Positions 20,048-31,759 of a stretch of 64,000 nt of DNA are shown piece after piece. The position numbers were made by a program, and so were the translations under genes. Numbering within the stretch: position 1 is the first letter of the stretch; every line of letters starts with the position of its first letter. This DNA is from Ovis canadensis (Eukaryota; Chordata; Mammalia; Artiodactyla; Bovidae). The notes beneath the pieces are model-generated. The model was given only the letters and a program-made list of their open reading frames with translations. It was not told where the DNA came from and searched no databases. The DNA lies in assembly GCF_042477335.2 (NCBI RefSeq), contig NC_091247.1, positions 3,618,501 to 3,682,500 of the forward strand. Direction: 5' to 3'.

Positions 20048-23000
20048 ATGGCGTCCGGGGCTCCTGAGCCCCGCGCTGGGGTTCCGCGAGTTTCCCGGGG
20101 ATGCAGGTGAGAACTGGGGAGCGGTTTCTGGAGGGGGTCATCTTGGACGCCCTCGCCCAGGGATGCTCGGGGGGGAGGGGGTGGGGGGCGGGCGGTGGTT
20201 CGGGCCGGCTCTTCTTTCCAATTGAAATGAAACTGAGTCCTCGCCCCACCCAGCAGGGCCCGCTTGGGGCCCACCCTGACCCCCGGGTCCTTGAGGGTTG
20301 GAGGGGAAGTGGGAGGGGTGCCAAGAGCAGGACCTACAGGGCCGTGTTCCAGGCCCCTGTCCTGAACCCACCCCCTCTAAGACCTTCATCACCGCCTCTG
20401 GGCACTAGGCGTTTTCTGGGGTCACAGAGCCCCGCGCTCGTGTCTTTTCTCGCGGCAGTGGTCCTTTCCCATCGAACATCCAGTTCTGCTGCGAGGACCA
20501 CCCTGCCCAGGGTTCGGGCCAGACCAAGGTGCCTGCGGTGGCGGAGGGTGCCGGCTCCCACCTGCCGCGGAACGTGCTCAGCGAGAGGGAGCGCAGGTGG
20601 GGGCCGTCGTGGCGGCCGCGTGGTGGGGGCGGGGGTCCGAGGAGGTCAGGCCTGCGCCCGCCGCCTCATTTCAAACAGCTGTTTGGTAAGGGCCTCCTGT
20701 AGCGTGTTCTCAAGGTAGATATAGTCCTCGTGCTGGGAGGGCTCCCAGGGGCTACCAGTGCAGCCCTTTCTTTGAGGTGAAGTCCAGGACCACTTGAGGT
20801 TGTGCATTTGGGACGGTCCCGGCTCCAGGCAGTGGTGGTGGTCTAGGCTTGGTGGTGGTCCGTGGCAGATGCCCTGCTAAGCCTGCAGCTGGGGTCCAGG
20901 GCCCCCGAGGCCAGGGCAGTGCTCTGACCTGGTTCCTGAAGGGCTCAAGGCTTCCTGGGGCTGCCCTCTCGTCTCCTGGCCAAGCCAGACAAACCTACAG
21001 TCGGGGGTCCCTTCTCTGCAAGCAGGAAGCGGATCTCCTTGAGCTGTGAGCACCTGCGGGGTCTGCTGCCCCGGTTTGACGGCCGGCGGGAGGACATGGC
21101 CTCGGTCCTAGAGATGGCAGTGCAGTTCCTCCAGCTGGCAGGCACCCTGGTGCCCGGCTGGAAGCAGCAGGCTGTGAGTCGTCAGTGACCGCCGGGTCGA
21201 CCCTCTGTGGAGGAGCCATGGGCGTCTCCCCCCTCCCAGTCCCCCTCTGTCCCCCGGCAGCTCCGACCACCGGGCAGCCTGGCTTCCCTGTGTCCCCGCC
21301 CCGCACGCCCAGGGCTGCTGTTTCCAGTAGACACACCTCCATTTGCGTATCACACCTCCTCTGGGAACCGGGGGGATGAGCTGCGGTTTCCACTTAGGTG
21401 GAAACCTAAGTTTGCCTTTGCCCATGGTGCCAAAGCTGGCCTGGGTAAAAGTCCCCCCCCTCTGGGGGGGGGCACCGACTTCAGCGTCCCTCCCCCGAGT
21501 CCGGAGCACAGGGTCTGTGCTCAGGGTGGATCTCTGCGACCCCAGGCGGGGTGGCCAGGGGCCGACCGCAGCCTGCCTTTCGTGCGGGTTTTCTGGTTGA
21601 CGGTTTCGGTTGCGTTTCTGCTCTTTTTCTCCGCCTCAGGTTCTCGCTTCCTCCAAGGAGCCGTGGCTCGCATGGCAGACGGATGTCCTGCAGCTGGCCC
21701 TGGCGAGCCAGGCCCCGGCAGGCGCCCCGGACGCCGGCGTGGGAACATCCAGTGTGATGTCAGTGTCCCCGTGGGGCTGGGGGCCGTGGGGGGGGGGTGC
21801 GTGCGGACCACTCAGGCTCTCTTTCTGTCTTTGCGCACCATGCAGTCCTCAGGCCCCCCCGAGCTGTGAGGCCGCGGGTGTGGACGAGGGTGAGGCCCTG
21901 TCGGGAGTGGCCGACGTGCTGGACAGGCCGCCGGCCCTGCCTGGTGAGCGTGAGTGGGTCCCCGTCCTCCCCTCGTGCCATCCCCAGCCAGGCCCATGAG
22001 GCCGCCACGATGACCGTGTCCCCCTTGTGCTGGACGCCCGGCTGTGGGTGGCTCCCCGGACCGTGACTGCCACTCCCTGAGTGCCGCAGGAGGCGAGACT
22101 GTGCGTGCTCGCCCAGGCGGGGAGGGGTCCTGCTGTGGTCAGGGTGGGCAGGAGAGCTGGTGGTGGTTTAGTCGCAGAGTCGTGTCCGACTCTCACGACG
22201 CCGTGGACTGTAGCCCTCCAGGCTCTTCTGTCCGTAGGGTTCTCCAGACGAGAATACTGGAGTGGGTTACCGTTTTCTTCTCCAAGCAGACCTGGGTCTC
22301 CAGGGAAAGTCGAGAGCTGCACACCGGACGTCGGGGTGGAGGGGTTACACAGCAGGGTAGATAGAGGTCCTGGAGATAGAGGAGGCGGTGGGGCGTGAGG
22401 GTCCTGGGGTCTGAGCCCCACCTGTGTGGCCTGAGGCTGAGCGGCCACATCCTGCAGGCAGCCTCGCTGGCCCCAGGCTCGGGTGCTTCACCTCTGGACT
22501 CTTGCCTTCTCCTGGTTGCTTGTTGGCACCTTGGTCCCAAGTCTCACGCATTCCCTGCGCAGGATGCAATGGGCAGGGGCTGCAGTCTTTTGGGGGTGGT
22601 CACTCTGCCTGACCCACTCCTTGCTTCCCTCGTAGAGTCACCCAGCCTCGTCCCCCAGTCCCCAGGCCCGAGACCCCCCAAGGTCCTGAGGCCATCCCCT
22701 CTGTGGCCAGTCCGCTTGCAGCAGCCCCCTTCCCCGCTGGTGAGTGAGGAGCCTCGGAGCTGCCTGGGCCAGGCGGGGCCCCCCACTACGGGGGCCGACA
22801 AGGCCCTGATGCCAGACTCCAGGTAGGTGCCCGGCCACGTGTGCACAAGCTGCCAAGGCCTCCTCCCAGCGCCCCCAGCCCTGGCCCCCAGCTGCCTGGA
22901 CCCGCTGCCTAGGAGGTCTCTGCCCGTCCCGTCCTCGCTGTCTGCCCGGATGGCCAGACTCTGCCATGTGGCTTTGTAGTCTGTGTGTATGTGTGTGTCA

Positions 23001-24162
23001 GGAAACACTCCTGTCTCCCTAATTGTCGTCTGTTTTGGCTGATGGTAAATGAGTTTGTGTTTTGTGAGTTCCACCAGCTGGGGCGTGGGCTGAGAGCTCT
23101 TGGGGGGCTGGAGAGGAGCTGGCAGCGGGCTGGGTGGGTGGGTGGGCAGGGTCCGGCGGGAGGGAGGAGCCTGTCAGTAAGCTGCCTTTCAGGGCCCATG
23201 CCCTCCTCTCAAGGTGCAAGGCCCAGGGTCCACCTGGGACGATTGGGGTGGGGCTTCCTTCTCGTCCCGTCCAGGTCTGTGTCGGGATGTGATGTGGCAG
23301 ATGGCGCGTCCTTTCTGCTGACCCCTGGTCCCGACTGGTGGCTGGGTGAGTGGACCACCTCCCCTACTGCCCCCGACCTGGGGCCTGGGTTGGTCCTCAG
23401 GCAGGGCTGGGGGCAGGCGGCTGGAACCGTGGGGAGATGGGCCCCAGCTTGCTGAGTGACGCCAAGGTTCCAGTATCTGCGTCTGGGTTCTTGTTCCCTT
23501 CTCTGCCAGTGTTTTTGGGGACCACTGGGTCGGGGGGGCGGATGGCAGGTGAGGTGTGTGCTTGTTGGTGGGTGGGCATCTGCGGGTAAGAGTGTGTGAG
23601 TGCTGGGTGTTGGTGGCTGCAAGTCGGCTTTGGAGCTTTCCCCCGAGAACCCGTGCCCATAGAGGCACGTGGATGCGGGGTGAGTCGAGCGTGCGCAAGA
23701 CCTGGCGTGGAGGGGGTGCACCTCCCCGGTCTGGCCTTCCCGGGGGTCTCGAGCAGGGCCGGCAGGAGTGGGTCCACCCACCTGGTCGGGGGCCCTTCTG
23801 AAGATGAGCAGGGGCTTCTTGGTGGGGTGGGACAGATTGGCGGGGGGAAGGGTTGTCATCTCCTCTACGCTGACCCTACCCTGCCCACCCTGGGCCCTGG
23901 GTTCCTTGTCTGCTCTGCTGACGTGTCCCATCTGCTTCCAGGGTCCCTGGAGGGCAGAGGCAGCAGTGCCCCTTCTCGGGTGGCCACCAGGAACAGCCCG
24001 CTGGACAGGCTCGAGCCTGGCTTCCTGGGAGACTCCGAGTCTAGCCCCCAGGAGGAGCCCCCGGATGGGCCGCTGGAGCCGTGGGGCTCGGATGGGAGCT
24101 GCCCCAGCCCGGTCCTGCGGGACGAGGTGGACAGCATCTTCCCCGACTTCTTCGCCTGCTGA
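20048..24162 (+). CDS. SOHLH1: SOHLH1, spermatogenesis- and oogenesis-specific bHLH factor
   Basis: SOHLH1 is a nuclear basic helix-loop-helix transcription factor of germ-cell differentiation, acting with SOHLH2. Eight coding exons join in phase: 20,048-20,106; 20,459-20,596; 21,026-21,173; 21,640-21,758; 21,846-21,943; 22,636-22,822; 23,275-23,345; 23,942-24,162, giving 346 residues. It begins MASGAPEPRAGVPRVSRGC, parallel to human MASRCSEP...VRGC. The bHLH spans about residues 57-107: basic part NVLSERERRKR, helices LSCEHLRGLLPRF and REDMASVLEMAVQFLQL. The C-terminal region includes DVADGASFLLTPGP, matching human DVDDGTSFLLTAGP, and ends DSIFPDFFAC. The exon 4 donor (ATGTCAGT, 21,757) was chosen because it alone keeps the phase, and is the least certain junction. 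Introns 3 and 5 hold a hairpin and a SINE. It appears intact. Confidence 0.92.
21385..21406. repeat. 9-bp perfect inverted repeat in SOHLH1 intron 3
   Basis: GGTTTCCAC and GTGGAAACC flank a four-base loop (TTAG), forming a perfect hairpin. A C8/G9 mirror-like stem lies 46 bases further on at 21,452-21,472. Confidence 0.8.
22157..22312 (-). repeat. Bov-tA/BOV-A2 SINE in SOHLH1 intron 5
   Basis: Reverse-complement SINE body (AGTCGTGTCCGACTCTCACG, then CTGTAGCCCTCCAGGCTCTT and GAATACTGGAGTGGGTTACC), truncated at its tRNA-like end. Confidence 0.9.
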
Positions 24163-24292
24163 GACCAGGGGAACGGGACCTTTTGGGCAGCACGTGCCAC
24201 ACACTCCAGCAGGGTTTTATTCTGGGTTTGGGCTGCAGCTGTGGTCTAATTCCAGTGAAGGCTGGTGGGGCCGTGGGGAGTGGAGGCTGAGT

Positions 24293-24298
24293 ATTAAA
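24293..24298 (+). terminator. SOHLH1: SOHLH1 poly(A) signal (ATTAAA)
   Basis: ATTAAA, the common variant polyadenylation signal, lies 131 bases after the SOHLH1 stop codon. A GT-rich stretch (ACTTGTGTGGCTTTTGTG) follows about 30 bases later. Confidence 0.6.
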
Positions 24299-24349
24299 GA
24301 GGAGAGTGATTTTCCTGGAGGAAGCAAAACTTGTGTGGCTTTTGTGCAA

Positions 24350-27300
24350 TTAACGCGATTCACTGGGCAGATGGCAGCGGTTCCGTTCATAGTGCAGGCG
24401 CCTGCCTGGGTTTTGTTTCTGTGAGGTTCCCGGCCTGTGCGATCTCTAAATAATGGCGCTGGGGCTGGCGGGTGCAGGGGCTCTCTGGATTGAGACTCCT
24501 GCCTCCTGGGCCTGCTTCCCGAGAGGTGGGTGTGGGACTCCCTGCCCCTGTGATGCTGGTCCCAGGAGCTCCAGAGACGTCCATCGGGGAGGCCCGTCTC
24601 TGGGCCAGGAGGTGCCGGGGCAGGATGGACCTCTTAGAGGTGGGGGCCTTGGCGCTCCCCTCACAGGGCCTGTTGGGGGCCTGGGGCAGAGGCTGCCTGG
24701 CTTTAACGCCTGGACTCCTAGCTGTTCCCATCCACCCCGGGATCTGGGAAGCACTGGGTTCTGGGAGGAGTGGCCCCCCACCCCGGTATGGCAGGGTGAC
24801 CCTGTCCGCATCCCGCTACCTTTCGGCCACTGTGAAGGTGGTGCCAGTCTCTGAGCCAGGCTGGTCGGGCTCACTCCTCCCTGGCCCCTGCATGTCCCTT
24901 TCTGGAGACGCTGGGTTCTGGGCCCACCTGGAGGAACCCCATCTGAGCCCTGGGCAGCCTTAATCCAGGCCCCAGGAGGGAGGGGGGATGGGGCAGGGCT
25001 CAGCTCTTTCAGAAGCCCGACTGAAGCCCCAGGGGGACAGGTTGACCCACCCTGACCCTTAGAGGTCCTACTTGGACGCTTAGAAGGTGAGGAATAGGAC
25101 CCCGCCCCAGGTGGTAGGCAGAGCTCTCCTGTGCTGCCTCGGTCCCACGGCTGGGGGTGGGGGGCTGGGCCTGGTGCTGGGAATGGTCCTGGGTCAGGGT
25201 TGACAGCGGTGCCTGGCCTGTCAGGAAGCGTGGCAGGAAGGGCAGCCGTCAGACCCTGCGCCTGCCTCGGGGCCGTCCTGTCGGCCCTGGGGCCGCACAC
25301 ACAAAGCTGCTGAGTTGAACGCTTTAGACGACCCACTACCCCCATCTGGGGCTGGTGGCTGGGCCCTGGCCTCCCTTGCTACAGCTGCGAAAAGCACCCC
25401 TGCAGTGGGGAGAACCCAGGCCGTTGGCTGGCCTGGTCAAGACTGCTGGAGCCGAGGAGCTGGGTTCCATGAAACGGCTTGCTTTCTGTCCCCTCCGCTC
25501 CTCTGGCCCTCGCTGAACCAAATCAGCGAGACTGATAGCATGTCTTGTTGGCTTGCTCTTGTTGGATGCAATTGCGTGTCTGGGGGAGAGTTTAGAAAAC
25601 CAGCAAGCCGGTGATTACTGGCCAATTCTGCGAGTTGGGGAGGCCTCAGCACAACCTTCCACCTCTCAAGGTGATCCACTCTCCTTCCCCCTACCCCAGG
25701 GGGTCCTGGTTGCCTGGCCGCAGGACACAGCAGGCTCTGCCAGGCCCAGCGGGACCCTGGCACCCTGGGGCTACACCATCTCCCAGGCCCACCCATCCCT
25801 CAGCTCGGGCCAGTGTGGCCAGGCCTTGGTGGCAGGCAGCTGGCTGTCCTTGGAGCTGACCAGCCGTCGGCCAGCACCCTTGATCCACCTTCCCCTGAGC
25901 CCGGCTTGCCTCCCCTGCCCCTCTGTGCTGCTCACCCTGCTCCTTGAACTTGGCGGCCACCACGGGTCAGTACTTGCTGGTGTCGTGGTCGAGGTGCCCA
26001 GTGCCAACTGGGATTCTCATGCCATCTCTGGTCACAGGTCCTGCCCTGGAGCATGGCCTGCTTGGGGCCTCCCCGCAGAGCTAGGAGGGGGCAGGTTCTG
26101 CTGCCCTCCAGGGGCTGGAAGGCTCTGCTTATTGGGGAGGGGGCTGTGGTTCCAGGGTCCCTTGCCCACCACTAGGCTGTGACCTCCTCTTGGCAAGGAC
26201 ACATCCACTCGTGAGGAGGGAACCCTCAAACTCCAGCGAACACAGGGAGCCCAGCAGCTCTCCTATTGGGGCCCTCTCTTAGGTTGAACGACAAAGTCTG
26301 GTGGGGACCAGCGTGCCTGAGTGAGGCTTAGAGAGGTCAGCGATGGGGAAAGCTGGGAGTGGCCGATGACTCCCGGGAGCCCGAGTGATGGGCCACGTGT
26401 GGGGCATCGGGGCTGAGCCTGCTCGGGCCTGTGGAGTGCGGTGCCGTGAGGGGGCCCCGAGCCAGCACACTGGCACCGCAGGGGCCGTGGAGGGGCCAGA
26501 GTGCAGGTGCTGGGCTCACTGCATCCCTGCCTTTTTTCCCGGATGTGGGGCGAGGCTTGGTGGGTCACGCGAGGTCGCGCCCGGAGTCCTGGTGGTAGGT
26601 CGGGTCCCGGTCGCAGTCCCCTACTCCGGCGCTGCCCTCCCTGTTCTCCCCAGGCCCCAGGATGCTCTCCGCAGGTGGCCAGGGTTCAGCTGGCCGCCTC
26701 TGTGTTTCCAGGTCAGGCAGGTCTCCTGACGAGGCCACTGTGCTTCCGGACGTCAGCTCCTGACCACTCTGCGTCACATCATCAAACTTGGGGCTCAGCT
26801 GACTTCGGGACCTGGGGTCTTATACCCGCTCGCCCAGGTCTGTGCTCAGCGGCCTCCTCCACGGGGGCCCCATGGTGAGAGCACCCCCACCCCCAGAGGG
26901 GTCCCTCCTTAGCCCGGAGCTCCACAACAGTCACGTCGCCCAGGGCCCCGGGCAGGCCCCTTGGCATGGTCACAACAGCTTCCCGAGATGCGAATTTTCC
27001 GCAGGAACAAACGCTCTTGTGGAGGCCGCCTCCTGAAACAGACCTGTCTGAGGCCCCGGCACCCCTGCATCCTTGCCCGCGTGGCAGACAGCTTCCTCTT
27101 TGTCCCAGGGCCTAGGTGACCTCAGCCACGTGCGGGCATTCATGTCAAGAGTGCCCAGCTTGCTCAGCCACCACAGACAGCATGGAAGCCCGGGCAGCCC
27201 GGGAAATGCCGGCCCGGGGGGAGCTGTTTGATACCACAGCCGGCTCCGTGGCAGCACGGGAGCTGCGCCTGGGCAGGGGGTCAGAAGGAGACCAGCCTGT

Positions 27301-27820
27301 CCGGCGGCTGGCCGCAGGCCTTCCACGGGTGTTCATCCAAGTGACCCTGCAGGCCCCCCAGCCTGGCGGCCCTGAGGTCCAAACCTGGGGCTCCCTCGGC
27401 TCTCCACCTTGCAAGTTGGCAGGACGGGGACTCAGGTGTCCCGCATGCGTCTCATCCAGCCCTGCGTGCTGGCCCCAGGCTGCCCGCTCGCCCCGGCCCG
27501 TGCGTGAGGCTGGTCTTGTGTCTGCAGGCAGCTCCCCCTTAGTGGGTTGTTTCCGGAGGGGCTGGTCCGTCCGCGTTGCTCACGTCCTCCCAGAAAGAAG
27601 TCTTTGGTTGCCTTGGATCTTGCTGTGTCCTCCAGTGGTGTGTGTGTGAGTATGGCAGGCGTGCAGGTGGCCGAGCCACTGACCCATTGGACCTTAGACC
27701 AGGAAGTGAAGACCTGGCTTTTGCATAGAGACGCCTGCCACCAAGGTGCGTGCGGCTGCCCGGGGCCCCCGGTGCGGCTGTTGGAATGGCTCTTATACTT
27801 CCATTTTCATTTTAGATGTA
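24350..27820. other. SOHLH1-LCN9 intergenic, GC-rich unique part
   Basis: No gene, RNA or repeat is recognised. The sequence is GC-rich and not obviously repeated; open frames such as 24,446-25,345 (minus) have no recognisable domain. SINEs are absent, unlike the next 9 kb. Confidence 0.5.
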
Positions 27821-28219
27821 TTTGAAATTCACAAAAACAGTATCACAGGGCATATCTTTTTGTGTCTAGTTATTCTGTGTGGAATATGTGAGATTCATCC
27901 ACATTACTATTAAATTAATTTTCATTATGATATGACATACCTAACAGAGTTTACGGTCTCAACCACTTTTTAAATATGTATAATGTATTTTTAAATTGGA
28001 GGATAATTGCCTTACGATGAAGGTTGTAGTTCTAGGGTATCAGGCACACTCACATCATTGTGTAACCATCACCACATCCGTCTCCAGAACTTTATCTCCC
28101 CAGAACTTTCTTATCTCCTCAGACTGACCCTCTGTCCCCACAAAAAACTGTCTCTTCTCTCTTCCCCCAGCCGCAGGGCCCTGCCATCTGCACTCTTGTC
28201 TTGATGGATTTGACTCCTC

Positions 28220-28548
28220 TAGGGACCTCTTGGACTGCAAGGAATTCCAACCAGTCAGTCCGAAAGGAAGTCAGTCCTGAATGTTCATTGGAAGCAGTGA
28301 TGCTGAAGCTGAAACTCCAATACTTTGGCCACCTGATGCTCATTTGAAAAGACCCTGATGCTGGGAGAGATTAAAGGCAGGAGGAGAAGAGAATGACAGA
28401 GGATGAGATGGTGGGATATCATTACCAACTCGATGGACGTGAGTTTGGGTAAACTTCAGGAGTTGGTGATGGACAGGGAAGCCTGGCATGCTGCAGTCCA
28501 TGGTGTCTCAACGAGTCAAACATGACTAAGCAACTGAACTGAACTGAG
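28220..28548 (+). repeat. BovB 3'-end fragment (ART2A/BTALU-type)
   Basis: Sense-strand BovB 3' sequence (TTGGACTGCAAGGAATTCCA, AAACTCCAATACTTTGGCCA, GATGGACAGGGAAGCCTGGC) ends at the hallmark CTGAACTGAACTGA. It is inserted into the antisense L1 and is therefore younger than it. Confidence 0.92.
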
Positions 28549-28555
28549 GGGCCTC

Positions 28556-28596
28556 TTACAGGCCCTAGTGGCTCAGATGGTAAAGAAGCCTGTGTC
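28556..28596 (+). repeat. Bov-tA head fragment
   Basis: A short piece, GTGGCTCAGATGGTAAAGAA, is the tRNA-like head of a Bov-tA SINE directly behind the BovB fragment. The rest is missing. Confidence 0.55.
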
Positions 28597-30483
28597 AGAA
28601 TTTCTCACTTTTTATGTCTGAATGATATTCCATTGTGAATATTTTATGAACAAATGGTGTTATATGCGATATTGGTTCACCTGTTTATCTGTCTATGGAT
28701 TGTTTGTATTGTATCTGTCTTGGGTTGTTTCAGCCTTTTGGTTGGTGTGACTAGTGCTGCTATGAACCTGGGTGTGCAAATGTCTTTTTGGGTTCCTGCT
28801 TTCCATTATTTTGGGTGTGTACTCAGATATGTAATAGCTGGATCAAATAAAAACTCTTGTGTTTCTTTGTGAAACTGCCATACTGCATCCCGCGGTGGCT
28901 GCGCTATTTTTCGCTCCCTCTGACGAATGAGGGTTCTCATTTTCTCCACGTTGTCATCAACACTTGTTTCGTTTGTTTTTATAACAGCCGCCCTAATGGG
29001 TATGAAGTGATAGCACATTGTACTTTTGATTTCAATTTCCATAATAATTATTGATCTTGACCCTTTTTTTAAAAAGTACTTATTGGCCATTTGTATGTCT
29101 TCTTGGGAAAAATGTCTATTCAAGTCCTTTGCCCATTTTTAAATGTTGCTGTTGCTGTTGCTGTTATTGAGTTGGAAAAGACCTTTATGTATCCGGATAT
29201 TAGTTTCTTATCAGATACAGAATTTGCGAAAATTGTCTCCAGTTCTGTGTTGCCTTTTTAACATAGTTCAGGGTTTTTTTTTTCCTATTGTCTGTGCTTT
29301 TGGTTTCATATTCAAGAACTCTTGGCATGATCCAAAGTTAGGAAGCTCTCCCCTACGTTTAGCACACAGCGTGCAGCAGCGTGAAAGTGCTTAGTGTCAC
29401 GGAGCCGTCCAGTTAAAAGTGGCGAGATGGTAAGAGCTTTACAGTTTAGCTCTTACATTTGAGCCGTTTCGAGGTAACTTTTGTATGTATGTAAGGTAAG
29501 GGTCCACCTTTATCCTTTTGCGTGTGGAGATCCAGTTCTCCCAACACTGTTTGTTGAAATGACTGTTCTTTCCCTATTGAGTGGTCTTGGCCCCCTGATC
29601 AAAAATCATTTGACCATAAAAGTGAGGGTTTAGTTCCGACCCCTCTGTCTACTGATTGCTCCGTAATCTGTCTTTATGCCAGTGCCACACTGTTTTGATG
29701 ACTGTAACTTTGTAGTAGGTTTTGAAATCAGGAAGTGTGAGTCTTCCACTTTGCCCTGCTTTCCAAGGTTGTTCTGGCTACTTGGCATCCCTGGAGATCC
29801 CATAAGAATTCTTAAGTGGGCTTTTCTATTTCTTAGGATCCATATGAGTTTTAAAATGGGTTTTTCTATTTCTGAAAAAAAGAAAAAGAAACTTTAGGAT
29901 TTTGATAGGGGTTGCAATGAACTGTTGATGGCTTGGGTGTAACTGACATCTTCACGATGTTAAGTCTTCCAATCCACAAACCTAGAATGTATTTCCATTT
30001 ATTTGCATCTTTAATTTCTTTCAGCAGTGGTTTTCAGTGCCCTAGTGTTTGTCTCCTTGGTTAAGTTTATTTCTAAGTATTTCATTCTTGATGCTATTGT
30101 AAATGGAATTGTCTTCACAGTTAAAGTTTCCTTGGCAAATTCTGTTTATTGTCAGTGTACAGAAACACAGCAGATTTTTATCTGCTGACTTTGTGTCCTG
30201 CAAGTTTGCTGAATTCTTTTCTTAGTACTCACATGTTTTTTGGTAGGATCTTTAAGGCGTCTCTCCATATAAGATTATGTTATCTGCAGACAGGTAATTT
30301 TATGTCTTCCTTTCCAGCGTGGACAGCGTTCGTGGCTGCACCCACGTTACTCTTCGTCACGCGGAGCTGTGGTCGGCGCATCCTCACTGCTAAGCAGCGC
30401 TCCCGTGCTGTTCCTCCGATCATGCTGCTGTCGGTGGGTGTTCGGCTTCCTTATGGCTTTTGACTCTCGCCCGTGGAAGTCCT

Positions 30484-30668
30484 CTGTTGCTGTTCAGTTG
30501 CGCAGTCATGGCCAGCTCTTTGCGGCCCGTGGACCGCAGCATGCCAGGCTTCCCTGTCTTTCTCCATCTTCCTGAGTTTGCTCAAATTAATGTCCACTGA
30601 GTCAGTGATGCCATCCAGCCATCTCATCCTCTGCAACCGCCTTCTCCTCCTGCCTTCAATCTGGAAGT
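30484..30668 (-). repeat. BovB 3'-end fragment
   Basis: Reverse-complement BovB 3' end: TGTTCAGTTGCGCAGTCATG, CACGTTACTCTTCG outside it, then GATGCCATCCAGCCATCTCA and CTTCTCCTCCTGCCTTCAAT. Truncated. Confidence 0.88.
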
Positions 30669-30669
30669 C

Positions 30670-31640
30670 CTTTAGTGACTTACAATTCCGTTTATTTGGG
30701 GACCAAAGACTGAACATTTAGTATTGCATACTAAACAAACCTTCAATATTAAAGGAATGACTGGACAGTTAATGAAATATTTAAAGAGTAGACTCGCTGG
30801 ATCCTGAGCAGGTATGCTTCTATTGAAAACTACGAAAACTTGCCCAGAGTGGATATGCCAGTTGGTGTCCCCAAGACAACACTCCAGAATGCTCACTTTG
30901 CATCCTTGTGGAGACTGGGTGAGTCAGCCCTTAATTTCAGCTGTGCCAGTGGGTGTGACGTTGGAGGACACCTTGGCTTGGACTAACCTCTCTGGTGACG
31001 ACGGCAGGCACCTTCTCACGGGCGTGTTGGCCATTCGTCTGCCTCCTGTTGTGAAGTGTCTGTTCCCACTTGCAGCCTGATTTTAAACTGGGTTGTTTAA
31101 AAAAAAAATAAAATAAACTGGGTTGTTTGTTTTTTCGCTGTTGCCTTGTAGCAAGGCCTTCAGAGAGGCCTCTGGAGCCTCACTCCCGGATTCCAGCTTG
31201 CGGCCCTGGGTGACGGGCGAGAGCTGGCGGCCTCCATTGCGGGGCTCTGTTCCTTGGAGGACGCTTCCTGGGTTAGAACTCTGGCTCGAGGTCTGTTTAC
31301 CCTATCGGCGCTTCCCAGGGACGGTTTCTCATCCTCCGTCCTCTGTCATTTCGGAGGAAAAGCAAAGCCAGAGTCTCCTGCGTGATGCTGCCTTTGAGTT
31401 TCAGCCTGACTTGCATTGCCTGGAGTCTGTCGAGTGTCTAGAACCCAAACGTTGCCTTTTATCGAGTTTGGGTTTTCGCTTTTCCATCGTTTCTTACAAT
31501 GCTCTGGTTCTTTCTCTGCGGTGTGCGTGTCACGCCCTTCTCTCCGCAAAGCTCCAGCTCAGTGCACGTCAGGCCTCTGGGTCCTGCTTGTGGTTGCTGC
31601 CATCCTCTTCATTTTTGAAAAAACGATTTCTCTGTTGACT
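30670..31640. other. Intergenic, no feature recognised
   Basis: Mixed-composition unique sequence with an A-rich run at 31,100-31,118. Open frames on both strands (for example 31,123-31,638 plus) lack recognisable domains. Confidence 0.4.
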
Positions 31641-31644
31641 GTGC

Positions 31645-31757
31645 TGGGTCTCAGTTGCAGCACGCGGAATCTTTCGTTCCGAGCATGTGAACTCTTTGTT
31701 GTGGCATGGGACGTCTAGATTCCTGACCAGGGATCGAACCTAGGCCTTTCCAATCAG
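31645..31757 (-). repeat. CHR-type tRNA-Glu SINE fragment
   Basis: GCTGGGTCTCAGTTGCAGCA, CTTTGTTGTGGCATGGGACG and CCAGGGATCGAACCTAGGCC are the reverse complement of CHR-type SINEs of cetartiodactyls. Confidence 0.8.
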
Positions 31758-31759
31758 CC

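Larger units (their letters stand above)
27820..30480 (-). repeat. Old L1 LINE, antisense, interrupted by a BovB fragment
   Basis: Segments typical of L1 3' halves appear in reverse complement: CATTGTGTAACCATCACCAC near 28,057, ATTCCATTGTGAATATTTTA near 28,628, GCCATTTGTATGTCTTCTTG near 29,086, and the CCACACTGTTTTGATGACTG and TAGTAGGTTTTGAAATCAGG segments at 29,680-29,740. The element is heavily mutated with no long open frame. It is split by the BovB 3' fragment at about 28,220-28,548. Confidence 0.8.

Noticed and set aside
24446-25345. A 299-codon minus-strand open frame downstream of SOHLH1
   Set aside because: Low-complexity proline, glycine and serine content, no homology that I recognise, and other frames are equally open.
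28806-29123. Possible small protein on the minus strand
   Set aside because: It falls entirely within the degraded antisense L1.
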